DNA of 44,917 bases from an uncultured Acidimicrobiales bacterium. Lineage in GTDB: Bacteria; Actinomycetota; Acidimicrobiia; Acidimicrobiales; SHLQ01. The stretch is from NCBI GenBank assembly GCA_938023735.1, contig CALJDK010000064.1:1-44917 (forward strand). Reading direction: 5' to 3'. The notes under the pieces were generated by a model. It was given only the letters and a program-made list of their open reading frames with translations. It was not told where the DNA came from and did no database searches. Positions 31,846 through 40,043 of this stretch are shown here, one piece after another (positions within the stretch are counted from its first letter, which is position 1; the number at the start of each line of letters is the position of its first letter). The position numbers and the translations under genes are program-made.

Positions 31846-32478
31846 CTAGAAGCCGGAGAGTGGCCCTTCCGGGGCATTTGTGAGGCCGGCCATGATGAGG
31901 CGGCTGAAGTCGTCGGCGTACTCGTGGGGTCGGCGGTAGGCGCCGGGCTGCACGCAGATTGCGTACCAGTGCAATGTGCCCATGATGGCGATTCGAGCGC
32001 TCGACAGCGACACGTCGCGAAAGACTCCCTTGGCCATACCGTCACGAAGGATCGTGTCGAGTGCCGCATCGAGGCGGTCACGATCGGGGTTCATCGACTC
32101 GCTGAGGTCGTCAGGCAACGAATGCCGCTCGCGCGAGAAGGCGATCATCCGACTTCGGTACCGCTCGATTGCATCGACTTGCACCTCGACGAACCGCCGG
32201 AGCTTGTCGCGCGGGTCACGGTCGGATCCGGCGAGCGCTTCGAGCGGTTCAAGGAGCACATCGAGCACTGACTGATGCAACAACACCAAGATATTGGCCT
32301 TGTTTCCGACGTGATAGTAGAGCGTGGGCTGCGACATTTCGGCCGCCTCGGCGAGGTCTCGCACGGTCGTCGCGTGGAACCCGTTGGCAACGAACATGTC
32401 GGCGGCGATATCGAGAATACTGTCGCGGCGACTGGGTGCCTCCGGCGGGCCGCCGTCGATTGCTTCGGTGTCAGCCAT
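31846..32478 (-). CDS. TetR-family transcriptional regulator, probable local repressor
   Basis: Dimeric DNA-binding regulator, 210 aa. The N-terminal helix-turn-helix (about residues 17-63) includes MFVANGFHATTVRDLAEAA and MSQPTLYYHVGNK, the typical TetR recognition helix. The C-terminal all-helical part would bind an acyl-CoA or other ligand. Its layout recalls KstR2-like regulators of ring degradation, but family assignment is tentative. It is divergent from the E1 alpha gene. The gap contains a perfect 14-bp palindrome matching five other sites in front of catabolic genes, so autoregulation and control of that set are likely. Confidence 0.88.
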   Translation of the reverse strand: MADTEAIDGGPPEAPSRRDSILDIAADMFVANGFHATTVRDLAEAAEMSQPTLYYHVGNKANILVLLHQSVLDVLLEPLEALAGSDRDPRDKLRRFVEVQVDAIERYRSRMIAFSRERHSLPDDLSESMNPDRDRLDAALDTILRDGMAKGVFRDVSLSSARIAIMGTLHWYAICVQPGAYRRPHEYADDFSRLIMAGLTNAPEGPLSGF

Positions 32479-32534
32479 TGGTCCTCCTCTGACAGCACGT
32501 CGAGACTGCTCGGCCTGTCAGTTTGCTCGGATAA

Positions 32535-32542
32535 CGCTAGCG
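32535..32542. promoter_or_regulatory. Half-operator CGCTAGCG near the TetR start
   Basis: CGCTAGCG, containing the CTAGCG arm, lies 57 bp before the TetR start. It lacks a proper second arm at the two-base spacing. It could be a weak auxiliary site for autoregulation; chance is also possible. Confidence 0.3.
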
Positions 32543-32616
32543 CACACTTTGTCGCGGTACCGATTGGGCGACGTTGTACCGCTGTTTGTCAAGCCTTTGC
32601 TGCGCTGCTAGCGTAC

Positions 32617-32630
32617 CTAGCGAACGCTAG
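32617..32630. promoter_or_regulatory. Operator copy 4: perfect CTAGCG-AA-CGCTAG
   Basis: The most symmetric copy of the family, CTAGCGAACGCTAG, lies between the TetR (-) and E1 alpha (+) genes. A further CTAGCG arm at 32608-32613 overlaps its left flank. Six copies occur in all: 17660, 19391, 31777, 32617, 38298 and 38389. The shared form is CTA[GAT]CG-N2-[CT][GA][CA]TAG. A regulator dimer site is the simplest reading. Confidence 0.75.
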
Positions 32631-32662
32631 CTACATTCAAGCTACATTCAAGCTACATTCGA
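32630..32662 (+). repeat. Three tandem 11-bp repeats (GCTACATTCAA)
   Basis: GCTACATTCAA at 32630-32640 and 32641-32651, and GCTACATTCGA at 32652-32662, follow operator copy 4 directly in the leader of the E1 alpha gene. Spacing of one helical turn per unit could suit activator binding or promoter-spacing variation; function unknown. Confidence 0.85.
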
Positions 32663-32733
32663 GAAAGCCGAGAAGGGGTCTCGGAAAAGCGAAACGCCGC
32701 CGATCGAAACGGTCAGCAAAGAAAGGTTGCTTG

Positions 32734-33765
32734 GTGCAAAACGGACACACCGGGTCGCCGGAACTTACGGTTCCAGCGATCGAAGATCTCGAGTGGATGT
32801 ACTCGTTGATGCTCGAGGCAAAGGGCGCCGACGAGGCCGCCGCAGCTGAAGCACGTCAGGGAAAGTTGCAAGCGGCGCTGTATCCGGTTCGCGGGCTCGA
32901 AGGGGTATGTGCTGCGCTCGGCGTGGCCATGACCGACGATGACCAAATGATTTCGAGTTACCGGAATCTTGGCGATGCACTGGCCTGTGGGATCCCCCTC
33001 CGCACCATCATTGCCGAGGCCTACGGTCGATTGGGAGGCACGTCAAAGGGCAAGGGCGGCACGATGCACCTCACCGACAACGAGCGTGGACTAATCACCA
33101 CGACCGGAGTCGTCGGGTCGGGCCTCCCAATGGCCGTTGGTTTGGCGCTCGCTGCACAACTCGACAGTTCTCGCTCAGAGAATGCGGCGCGGGCCATCGT
33201 TGTCACGTTCGGCGACGGTGCAACGTCGATCGGCTCGGCGCATGAGTCGTTCAACCTCGCCGCCCTCTGGAACCTCCCGCTGGTTTTCGTCTGCCAAAAC
33301 AATCAGTGGGGCGAACACACAGCAATCGATGCCTACGCGGCGAATCCGAATCTCGCTGAGCGGGTTCGCTCCTACGGCATGCATGCAGAGGCGGTCGATG
33401 GCTTCGACCCGATGGCAACGTGGCGAACCCTCTCGAGCGCTCTCGATCGCGCTCGCTCAGGCGGGGGTCCGAGCTTCATCGAGTGCAAGACCTACCGCCT
33501 TACCGGCCACTCGGGGCTATCTGACTACTCCTATGTTCCCTCCGACGATCTGTCCGCAGCGCTGGAGCGCGACCCGGGCCCAACGATGCGCCGATGGTTG
33601 CTTGAGAACGGCTATGTGAGCGAAGCGCGAGTCAGCGAACTCGAAACCGCCGCCGAGAACACCATCAGCGAGGCGTTCGCCTTTGCCCAAAGCAGTCCGC
33701 CGCCAGATCCGAGCGAACTGCTCGATGACGTGTACGCCTCGAAAGAAGGGTTTCCAGTTCGATGA
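32734..33765 (+). CDS. TPP-dependent dehydrogenase E1 alpha subunit (AcoA/PdhA/BkdA-like)
   Basis: Thiamine-diphosphate-binding E1 alpha subunit, 343 aa. The TPP motif runs from GDGATS (161-166) to the NN at 190-191 (CQNNQWG). YRNLGDALACG and GKGGTMHL are family landmarks. The frame is open to 32275 across the divergent promoter, so I choose GTG 32734, with AGAAAGG before it. It overlaps the E1 beta gene by 4 bases. No E2 or E3 gene is present here, so it either borrows the cell's general E2/E3 or acts without them. Acetoin-, 2-oxoacid- or diketone-cleaving roles are all open. Confidence 0.85.
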   Translation: MQNGHTGSPELTVPAIEDLEWMYSLMLEAKGADEAAAAEARQGKLQAALYPVRGLEGVCAALGVAMTDDDQMISSYRNLGDALACGIPLRTIIAEAYGRLGGTSKGKGGTMHLTDNERGLITTTGVVGSGLPMAVGLALAAQLDSSRSENAARAIVVTFGDGATSIGSAHESFNLAALWNLPLVFVCQNNQWGEHTAIDAYAANPNLAERVRSYGMHAEAVDGFDPMATWRTLSSALDRARSGGGPSFIECKTYRLTGHSGLSDYSYVPSDDLSAALERDPGPTMRRWLLENGYVSEARVSELETAAENTISEAFAFAQSSPPPDPSELLDDVYASKEGFPVR

Positions 33766-34778
33766 CCAGCACCGAAGTGACAAACACACAGGGCGCCGCC
33801 GACGAGAAGAAGATGAGCATCGTCGCAGCGTTGAATTCGGCGCTCGACATCGCGCTCACCATCGATGAGAAAGTCCTCATTATGGGCGAAGACATCGCCG
33901 ACCCAATCGGTGGCGTCATGAAGGCCACCAAAGGACTGTCCGACAAGCACGGAGTTGATCGGGTGCGCGCAACGCCCATCGTCGAGCAGACGATCGTCGG
34001 CTCCGCAGTTGGCGCAGCGCTCGGGGGGTACCGCCCCGTCGCCGAGATCATGTTCATGGACTTCCTCTGTCAGGCGATGGATCAGATCGTCAACCACGCT
34101 GCCAAGACCCGGTACATGTCCGGTGGTCACTCATCGACGCCGATCGTTGTGCGAGCGATGATTGGAAGCTCAAATTTTGGGGCACAGCACTCCCAGGCGC
34201 TCGAGGGCTGGTTCATGCACACGCCAGGTCTGAAGGTGGTGATGCCCTCGAACCCCTACGACGTGAAGGGGCTGCTGCTTTCGGCGATCTTCGATGACGA
34301 CCCGGTGGTGTTCATCGAAAATATGTCCATGTCGTACTCGGTGACCGGCATGGTCCCCACCGGCGACTACCGCATACCAATCGGCGAGGCCGCAGTGGTC
34401 CGCGAGGGGAGCGATGTAACGCTCATCACCTACGGGGCCGAGGTTCATACGTCGCTAGCCGCAGCCGAAGCGCTCGCCGGCGATATCGATGTCGAGGTGA
34501 TCGACCTTCGATCTCTCGTTCCGCTCGATATCTCGACCTGTCTTCGGTCCGTTCAGAAGACCAAGCGGGCAATCGTTGTGCACGGCTCCACCCAGTTTTG
34601 TGGTCCGGGCGCCGAGATCGCCATACAACTCACCGACGCACTGTGGGGAGAGCTTGCAGCACCGGTGGCTCGCCTCGGGGCGTCGTACACGCCGGTCCCA
34701 TTCGCCGCCGAACTACAGTCGATCCCCACCGAAACGTCGGTCATCGCAGCGGTGCAAGTGCTCGCCGAGCAGGGGTAA
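33762..34778 (+). CDS. TPP-dependent dehydrogenase E1 beta subunit (AcoB/PdhB-like)
   Basis: Transketolase-like E1 beta subunit, 338 aa, pairing with the alpha subunit just upstream. MGEDIADPIGGVMKATKGL, the VEQTIVGSAVGAALGGYRP segment and MDFLCQAMDQIVNHAAK are family hallmarks, and EVIDLRSLVPLD marks the C-terminal domain. The start ATG 33762 overlaps the alpha stop (ATGA). Function as for the alpha subunit: decarboxylation or C-C cleavage of a 2-oxo compound. The gene set next to it codes for an importer rather than E2/E3. Confidence 0.88.
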   Translation: MTSTEVTNTQGAADEKKMSIVAALNSALDIALTIDEKVLIMGEDIADPIGGVMKATKGLSDKHGVDRVRATPIVEQTIVGSAVGAALGGYRPVAEIMFMDFLCQAMDQIVNHAAKTRYMSGGHSSTPIVVRAMIGSSNFGAQHSQALEGWFMHTPGLKVVMPSNPYDVKGLLLSAIFDDDPVVFIENMSMSYSVTGMVPTGDYRIPIGEAAVVREGSDVTLITYGAEVHTSLAAAEALAGDIDVEVIDLRSLVPLDISTCLRSVQKTKRAIVVHGSTQFCGPGAEIAIQLTDALWGELAAPVARLGASYTPVPFAAELQSIPTETSVIAAVQVLAEQG

Positions 34779-34866
34779 GGAGCAGGGTTAAGGAGCAGGG
34801 TAGGAAGCTGGGATAAGGGGTGCCATCGATGATGGCGCCAGCGCTTAAAGGGGAAAGAGGGGGAGT

Positions 34867-37596
34867 TTGCAACACGTACAGTTTTTACTGCTGGGCTTAG
34901 GCAATGGGGCGGTGTATGCCGCGCTCGGCCTCGGGTTGGTCGTCACCTTCCGAAGCTCGGGGGTTCTCAACTTTGCGGTGGGCGCGCAGGCTCTGTTTGC
35001 GGCCTACATGTATGCGTTTCTGCGCGAGGGGCAGCTCTTTAGCCCGATTCCCGGCACGCCGAACTTTCTCGACCTTGGCGACGACCTGGGCCTTGCGCTT
35101 TCACTGGTGCTCGCGGTTCTCATCTCGGTTCTGCTGAGTTTGGTGATCTACGGCCTGGTTTTCCGCCCGCTCCGCCATGCACCCCCGGTGGCGTCCGCTG
35201 TTGCCTCGATTGGCCTGATGGTGCTGCTTCAGGCGGTTATGGCCCAACGAGTCGGAACCCGTCCGGTAAACGTCGGCGCGATTTTTCCCCGAGACATCGC
35301 CCAAGTGAACGGTGCGCCGATCCAACTCGATCGAGTCTGGTTTGCGGGTGCGGTCGTGGTGCTGGGCTTCTCGCTGGCGGCGCTGTTCCGCTTTACCAAG
35401 TTCGGTCTTCGAACCCGGGCCGCCGCTACCAGCGAGCTCGGAGCGTTTGTTAGCGGCCTCTCACCCGACCGGATCGCAGCCGCGAACTGGGCGATCACCG
35501 GCGCCGTCGTGGGCCTTGCTGGGGTATTGATTGCACCGATCGCACCGCTCGTACCGGTGTCCTACACCCTGTTTGTTATTCCTGCGTTGGCTGCTGCGCT
35601 GGTCGGGCAGTTTCGAGCGATTGCACCGACGGCGGTGGGCGGCATCGTGTTGGGCATGCTGCAATCGGAAGTCACATTTCTCCAGATTCGCTACAACTGG
35701 CTTCCCAAGTGGATCGTTCCGAGTAGTGGCCTGCCCGAAGTTCTTCCGCTCCTGCTGATCTTGATCGTCCTGCTGGTTCGGTCGCAGCCACTCACCTCAC
35801 GTGGTGTCGAGCTACGCGAATCGCTCAGCGCCGCCCCACGCCCCGACCGCATTTGGCTTCCGGCGTTGGTAGGGCTGGTCTCGGGAACGACGGCCATCAT
35901 GTTGCTGTCGTCGCCGTGGCGGCTTGCGCTCATCACCTCGATGGCCACGGCCATCATCGCGCTGAGCATGGTGCTGGTCACCGGATACGGCGGCCAGATA
36001 TCACTCGCGCAACTCACCCTGGCAGGAACGGCAGGCTTCTTTTTGAGCACGTTGAGCGACGGGTTCGGGATTCCGTTTCCCATCGCACCGCTCCTCGCGG
36101 CCTGCGGCTCGGCCATCATCGGCGTCATCATAGGACTCCCGGCGCTGCGCGTGCGAGGGCTCTCGCTCGGCGTCGTGACCTTGGCGCTGGCGGTTGCGAT
36201 CGAAGCGGTTTGGTTTCGCAACAACGACTTCAACGGCGGAAGCGGTGGCGCAAGGGTGCAGGATCCGAGTCTTTTCGGCCTCGATCTAAGTGTTGGTGTT
36301 GGTCTGGACTTCCCGAGCGAAGCGTTTGCGTTTCTGTGTCTGGTCGTGCTCATCGCCGTGGCTGTCGGCGTTGCCCTCATCCGACGCTCACGGTTCGGGT
36401 CAACGCTTATGGCCGTGCGCGTCAATGAACGAGCCGCGGCGGCAGCCGGCATCGATGTCGTCCGCACAAAACTCACCGTGTTCGCGCTCGGATCCTTCGT
36501 CGCTGGTCTCGGTGGCTCCCTCATCACGTACCGGCAGGGTCTTGCCAGCTTCGACTTGTTTCCCACCCTGCTGGGGCTTGGCCTTTTTGCAACGGTGTAC
36601 CTGTCGGGTATCACCTCGATTAGCGGTGGCGTACTCGCTGGCTTCTTGGCGATCAACGGCATCGTCTTCAAAGCCACCGATGAGTTCATCGGGCTCGGCA
36701 ATTGGTACAACGCAATCACCGGCGCACTGCTTGTACTCACCATCATCACCTATCCCAACGGGTTGGTCGGCCCAATCCATGAGGCTCGCCGCCGCCGGGG
36801 TCGCCGCGAGCAGGATGCACTGGCCACCGACGAGCCGGCCATCGACACGGTTCACGATGCTCCCATCGGTCGGCCCACGATGAGTGGCGGCTCTCCACTG
36901 CTGTCGCTCGACAAACTGACGGTCCGGTACGGAAACGTGTACGCGAACAGCGACGTCTCCCTCGACCTCAACCCGGGGTCCATCATGGGTCTTATTGGGC
37001 CGAACGGCGCCGGGAAATCCACGTTGCTGGATGCGGTTACCGGCTTCGCTGACTACTCGGGTTCGGTCGACGCGTTCGGTGCATCGATCGATGGACTCCA
37101 GCCCCACCAGCGAATTCGACGCGGCGTAGCCCGAACGTTTCAGTCCTCCCAGCTCTGCGATGAGCTGACCGTGCGTGAAAACGTCGAGATCGGACGCCTG
37201 AGCGATGATCCCGCTGATACCGATGAAGCGATCCGCCTTGCCGGGCTCGAACACCTGGTTGATCGATTCGTTGCCGATCTCTCGCAGGGACAACGACAGC
37301 TCGTAGCACTTGGCCGGGCTCTCGCAAGCAAGCCGGCGGTACTTTTGCTCGACGAACCGGCGGGTGGGCTCGATTCCAACGAGAGCGAAGCGCTGGGCGA
37401 GCGTCTGCGCTTCATCCGTGACAACGGCGTTGCGATCTTGTTGATCGACCACGACATGGGACTGATTATGGGGGTGTGCGACGAGGTGGTCGTTTTGGAC
37501 TTTGGCGAGGTGATCGCGTACGGGCCCGCCGACGAGGTTCGCACCGACCCGGCGGTGACCGAGGCCTACCTTGGCGGATCGCTGAGTTCGGCATGA
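34867..37596 (+). CDS. Fused LivH-LivM-LivG: two permeases plus ATPase of a HAAT importer
   Basis: Single 909-aa chain containing three units that are normally separate. Residues ~1-300 form a LivH permease (GLGLVVTFRSSGVLNFAVGAQ). Residues ~325-620 form a LivM permease (VLVTGYGGQISLAQLTLAG). Residues ~679-909 form a LivG ATPase, with Walker A GPNGAGKST near 710, signature LSQGQRQL, Walker B VLLLDEPAGG and the H-loop IDHDM. The start is TTG 34867 after GGGGGAG. LivF follows with a 4-base overlap. The assembled importer would need a binding protein, and the lipoprotein at 13027 is the only candidate here. Substrate is probably a carboxylate related to the pathway. Confidence 0.9.
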   Translation: MQHVQFLLLGLGNGAVYAALGLGLVVTFRSSGVLNFAVGAQALFAAYMYAFLREGQLFSPIPGTPNFLDLGDDLGLALSLVLAVLISVLLSLVIYGLVFRPLRHAPPVASAVASIGLMVLLQAVMAQRVGTRPVNVGAIFPRDIAQVNGAPIQLDRVWFAGAVVVLGFSLAALFRFTKFGLRTRAAATSELGAFVSGLSPDRIAAANWAITGAVVGLAGVLIAPIAPLVPVSYTLFVIPALAAALVGQFRAIAPTAVGGIVLGMLQSEVTFLQIRYNWLPKWIVPSSGLPEVLPLLLILIVLLVRSQPLTSRGVELRESLSAAPRPDRIWLPALVGLVSGTTAIMLLSSPWRLALITSMATAIIALSMVLVTGYGGQISLAQLTLAGTAGFFLSTLSDGFGIPFPIAPLLAACGSAIIGVIIGLPALRVRGLSLGVVTLALAVAIEAVWFRNNDFNGGSGGARVQDPSLFGLDLSVGVGLDFPSEAFAFLCLVVLIAVAVGVALIRRSRFGSTLMAVRVNERAAAAAGIDVVRTKLTVFALGSFVAGLGGSLITYRQGLASFDLFPTLLGLGLFATVYLSGITSISGGVLAGFLAINGIVFKATDEFIGLGNWYNAITGALLVLTIITYPNGLVGPIHEARRRRGRREQDALATDEPAIDTVHDAPIGRPTMSGGSPLLSLDKLTVRYGNVYANSDVSLDLNPGSIMGLIGPNGAGKSTLLDAVTGFADYSGSVDAFGASIDGLQPHQRIRRGVARTFQSSQLCDELTVRENVEIGRLSDDPADTDEAIRLAGLEHLVDRFVADLSQGQRQLVALGRALASKPAVLLLDEPAGGLDSNESEALGERLRFIRDNGVAILLIDHDMGLIMGVCDEVVVLDFGEVIAYGPADEVRTDPAVTEAYLGGSLSSA

Positions 37597-38288
37597 GTGC
37601 GCGTATCAAAGCCTCCAAGCTGTCGGCCGGGTACGGGCGGATCCGGGCCGTCCGGGACTTCTCGGTTTCTCTGGAGCCCGGTGAGGTTGTTGCCCTGCTC
37701 GGACCAAACGGTGCGGGCAAAACCACCACACTGCTCGCGCTCGCCGGACTCCTCACCCACGATGGCGAGGTCGCCGTCGATGGTGAGTCGATCGCCCCCG
37801 GCAACCCGGTGGCGGCAAACCAGGCGGGGATTGTGTTGGTGCCCGATAATCGGGCGCTTTTTGGATCACTTACCGTCGAGCAACATCTCCAACTTGGTTG
37901 TGAAGGCGGGAGCCGCAAGCCCGAAGACCTCCTCGAGGTCTTTCCGGCGCTGGAGAAGCGGTGGGAGCTGATGGCGGGCGTGCTCTCAGGTGGCGAGCAA
38001 CAGATGCTGGCCGTGGCGCGCGCACTGGCACAGGATCCAGCGGTGTTGCTTCTCGATGAGATGAGCATGGGTCTTGCGCCAATCATCGTCGAGTCGTTGC
38101 TGCCCGTTGTCAAAGCGGCCGCTACCGAGCACGGCGCTGCGGTGGTCGTGGTCGAGCAGCACGTGGCGTTGGGTCTTCAGGTGTCGGATCGAGCGATGGT
38201 CATGGCCCACGGCGAGGTCGTCCTCGAGGGGTTGTCGGACGACCTGGCGAGTGATCGCTCGGCCCTCGAAGCCGCATACCTCGGCTGA
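37593..38288 (+). CDS. LivF-type ATPase of HAAT importer
   Basis: ABC ATPase of 231 aa. Walker A GPNGAGKTTT, signature LSGGEQQMLAVARAL, Walker B VLLLDEMSMGLAP and H-loop VEQHV are present. The Glu-Met-Ser after Walker B and the -MGLAP- signature are typical of LivF. It begins at ATG 37593, overlapping the fusion gene, so one LivG domain in the fusion and this free LivF would form the ATPase pair. The frame to 37476 lies inside the fusion gene. Confidence 0.9.
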   Translation: MSARIKASKLSAGYGRIRAVRDFSVSLEPGEVVALLGPNGAGKTTTLLALAGLLTHDGEVAVDGESIAPGNPVAANQAGIVLVPDNRALFGSLTVEQHLQLGCEGGSRKPEDLLEVFPALEKRWELMAGVLSGGEQQMLAVARALAQDPAVLLLDEMSMGLAPIIVESLLPVVKAAATEHGAAVVVVEQHVALGLQVSDRAMVMAHGEVVLEGLSDDLASDRSALEAAYLG

Positions 38289-38297
38289 AACCGAATC

Positions 38298-38320
38298 CTA
38301 TCGAGCGATAGATCGCTATC
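38298..38320. promoter_or_regulatory. Operator copy 5: CTATCG-AG-CGATAG with overlapping inverted repeat
   Basis: CTATCGAGCGATAG (38298-38311) is a perfect 6+2+6 palindrome, 10 bp after the LivF stop. A second inverted repeat GATAG-ATCG-CTATC (38307-38320) overlaps it. It lies about 100 bp before the BVMO start and 78 bp before copy 6, so a looped or cooperative double operator is possible. Confidence 0.6.
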
Positions 38321-38388
38321 AGTGGTCAACCTTAGCGCTGCAATTGAGGCGATTCTGTCCGCCGAAGAGGTTTAGCTAGAGGTTGTTT

Positions 38389-38402
38389 CTAGCGTTTGCT
38401 AG
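38389..38402. promoter_or_regulatory. Operator copy 6: CTAGCG-TT-TGCTAG at the BVMO promoter
   Basis: CTAGCGTTTGCTAG ends 9 bp before the BVMO ATG at 38412 and runs into TAGCAT, a possible -10 box. If TAGCAT is used, the mRNA leader is extremely short or absent. Binding here would block transcription directly. Confidence 0.65.
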
Positions 38403-38411
38403 CATAAGAGT

Positions 38412-40043
38412 ATGGACCTCGAACCCGAATTTGACGGCCCCGAATTTGACGGAATTGTCATCGGCGCAGGCGTCGGCGGGATCTACCAGATTAAACGACT
38501 CACCGACCTCGGCATGCACGCGTTGCTCATCGAAGCCGACGAGGATCTCGGAGGGACCTGGTTTCGCAACCGCTATCCCGGGGCCCGGTTCGACTCTGAA
38601 AGCTATACCTACGGGTACTCGTTCTCCCGTGAACTGCTCGACGAGTGGAGTTGGAGCGAACGATTCTCGGGCCAGCCCGAAAACCTCCGCTATCTCAATT
38701 TTGTCGCCGACAAGTTCGATCTCCGTCAACACATGCGGTTCAACTCGCGCGTCGCATCGATGGTGTTTGATGAAGACGGCTCGTTCTGGACCATCACCCT
38801 TACCGACGGCACTGCATTGACGACCCGCTTCGTGGTGTGCGGACTCGGGCTGTTGTCGATGCCCACACCACCCCGCTACGAAGGCACCGAAACCTTCGAA
38901 GGGGACTCGTGGCATACCTACCACTGGCCGACCGATCCGGTCGATCTGTCCGACAAACGCGTTGGGGTCATCGGAACCGGCGCCACGGGCATTCAGGTGA
39001 TCGCCGACATCGCCGCCGAAGTTGGACATCTGACGGTGTTTCAGCGCCGCCCCAACTGGAGCGCACCGCTCAACAACGCGCCGATCTCCGAAGCGGAGAT
39101 GAACGATATCCGGTCGCGCTACACCGAGATCTACGAGACTTGCGCGCGAACTCCGGGCGGGTTCGAACACGAACCGGATCGACGCGGCTTCTGGAAGGTT
39201 TCACCCGAGGAACGCAAGGCACTGTGGGACGATCTCTACGATCAGCCAGGTTTTGGTATCTGGCTTCGGAACTTCGCCGAGATTTTCACCGAGGAAGAAG
39301 CAAACGCCGAGTTCTCCGAGTACATCGCCGAGCGAATTCGCCAGCGGGTCGACGATCCGGCGGTCGCCGCAAAACTCATCCCCGTCGACCACGGATTCGG
39401 GATGCAGCGTGTTCCGCTCGAAACCAACTATTTCGAGGCGTACAACCGGCCAAACGTCGAACTTGTCGACATTTCCGAGACGCCGATCGAGCGCATTACA
39501 CCTGCCGGGGTTCGCACGACGGCCCAGGACTACGACCTTGACCTCATCGTGTACGCCACGGGATTCGATGCCATCACCGGCGCCTATGACCGTATCGATA
39601 TTCGTGGAGTCGACGGGGTGTCGCTGCGAGATAAATGGGCGAGCGGCCCGGTGACCTATCTCGGTCTTTTTGTGCACGGTTTTCCGAACATGTTCATGAT
39701 TGCCGGCCCGCAAGGAGCGTCGGCGTCGAGCAACTTCCCGAGGAGCATCGAACAGGCGGTCAATTGGTTGTCGACGCTGGTGCAGCACGTTCTCGACGGG
39801 GGCGCCAGCAGGGTTGAAGCCGATGCCGATGTCGAGGCGCAGTGGACCGCACACGTGACCGAGATGTACTCCCGGTTCCTGATCGGTCGAGGGAAGGGAT
39901 GGATCACCGGGTACAACTCGAACGTCGAAGGACGCGAGGAGGGCGTGATTCGCTACGGCGTGTACAACGGCGGAGCGCCCCGCTACCACGCCCGGTTGGC
40001 CACGATTGCCGACGAGGGTTATCCCGGTATATCTATCAGGTAG
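38412..40043 (+). CDS. Baeyer-Villiger monooxygenase (class B flavoprotein)
   Basis: FAD/NADPH monooxygenase of 543 aa that would insert oxygen beside a ketone to give a lactone or ester. First dinucleotide-binding loop GAGVGG is at 18-23. The BVMO fingerprint FEGDSWHTYHWP lies at 162-173 (F-x-G-x3-H-x3-W-P), and a second loop GTGATG is at 188-193. Type matches cyclohexanone/steroid/cycloalkanone monooxygenases. ATG 38412 has no strong ribosome site, and its leader is short because operator copy 6 lies just upstream. The 3' end overlaps the convergent ligase gene by 8 bases. Opening of a cyclic ketone fits the pathway. Confidence 0.92.
   Translation: MDLEPEFDGPEFDGIVIGAGVGGIYQIKRLTDLGMHALLIEADEDLGGTWFRNRYPGARFDSESYTYGYSFSRELLDEWSWSERFSGQPENLRYLNFVADKFDLRQHMRFNSRVASMVFDEDGSFWTITLTDGTALTTRFVVCGLGLLSMPTPPRYEGTETFEGDSWHTYHWPTDPVDLSDKRVGVIGTGATGIQVIADIAAEVGHLTVFQRRPNWSAPLNNAPISEAEMNDIRSRYTEIYETCARTPGGFEHEPDRRGFWKVSPEERKALWDDLYDQPGFGIWLRNFAEIFTEEEANAEFSEYIAERIRQRVDDPAVAAKLIPVDHGFGMQRVPLETNYFEAYNRPNVELVDISETPIERITPAGVRTTAQDYDLDLIVYATGFDAITGAYDRIDIRGVDGVSLRDKWASGPVTYLGLFVHGFPNMFMIAGPQGASASSNFPRSIEQAVNWLSTLVQHVLDGGASRVEADADVEAQWTAHVTEMYSRFLIGRGKGWITGYNSNVEGREEGVIRYGVYNGGAPRYHARLATIADEGYPGISIR

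Noticed and set aside
32275..32733. Upstream extension of the E1 alpha frame
   Set aside because: It crosses the divergent promoter, operator and the TetR gene; the family start matches GTG 32734.
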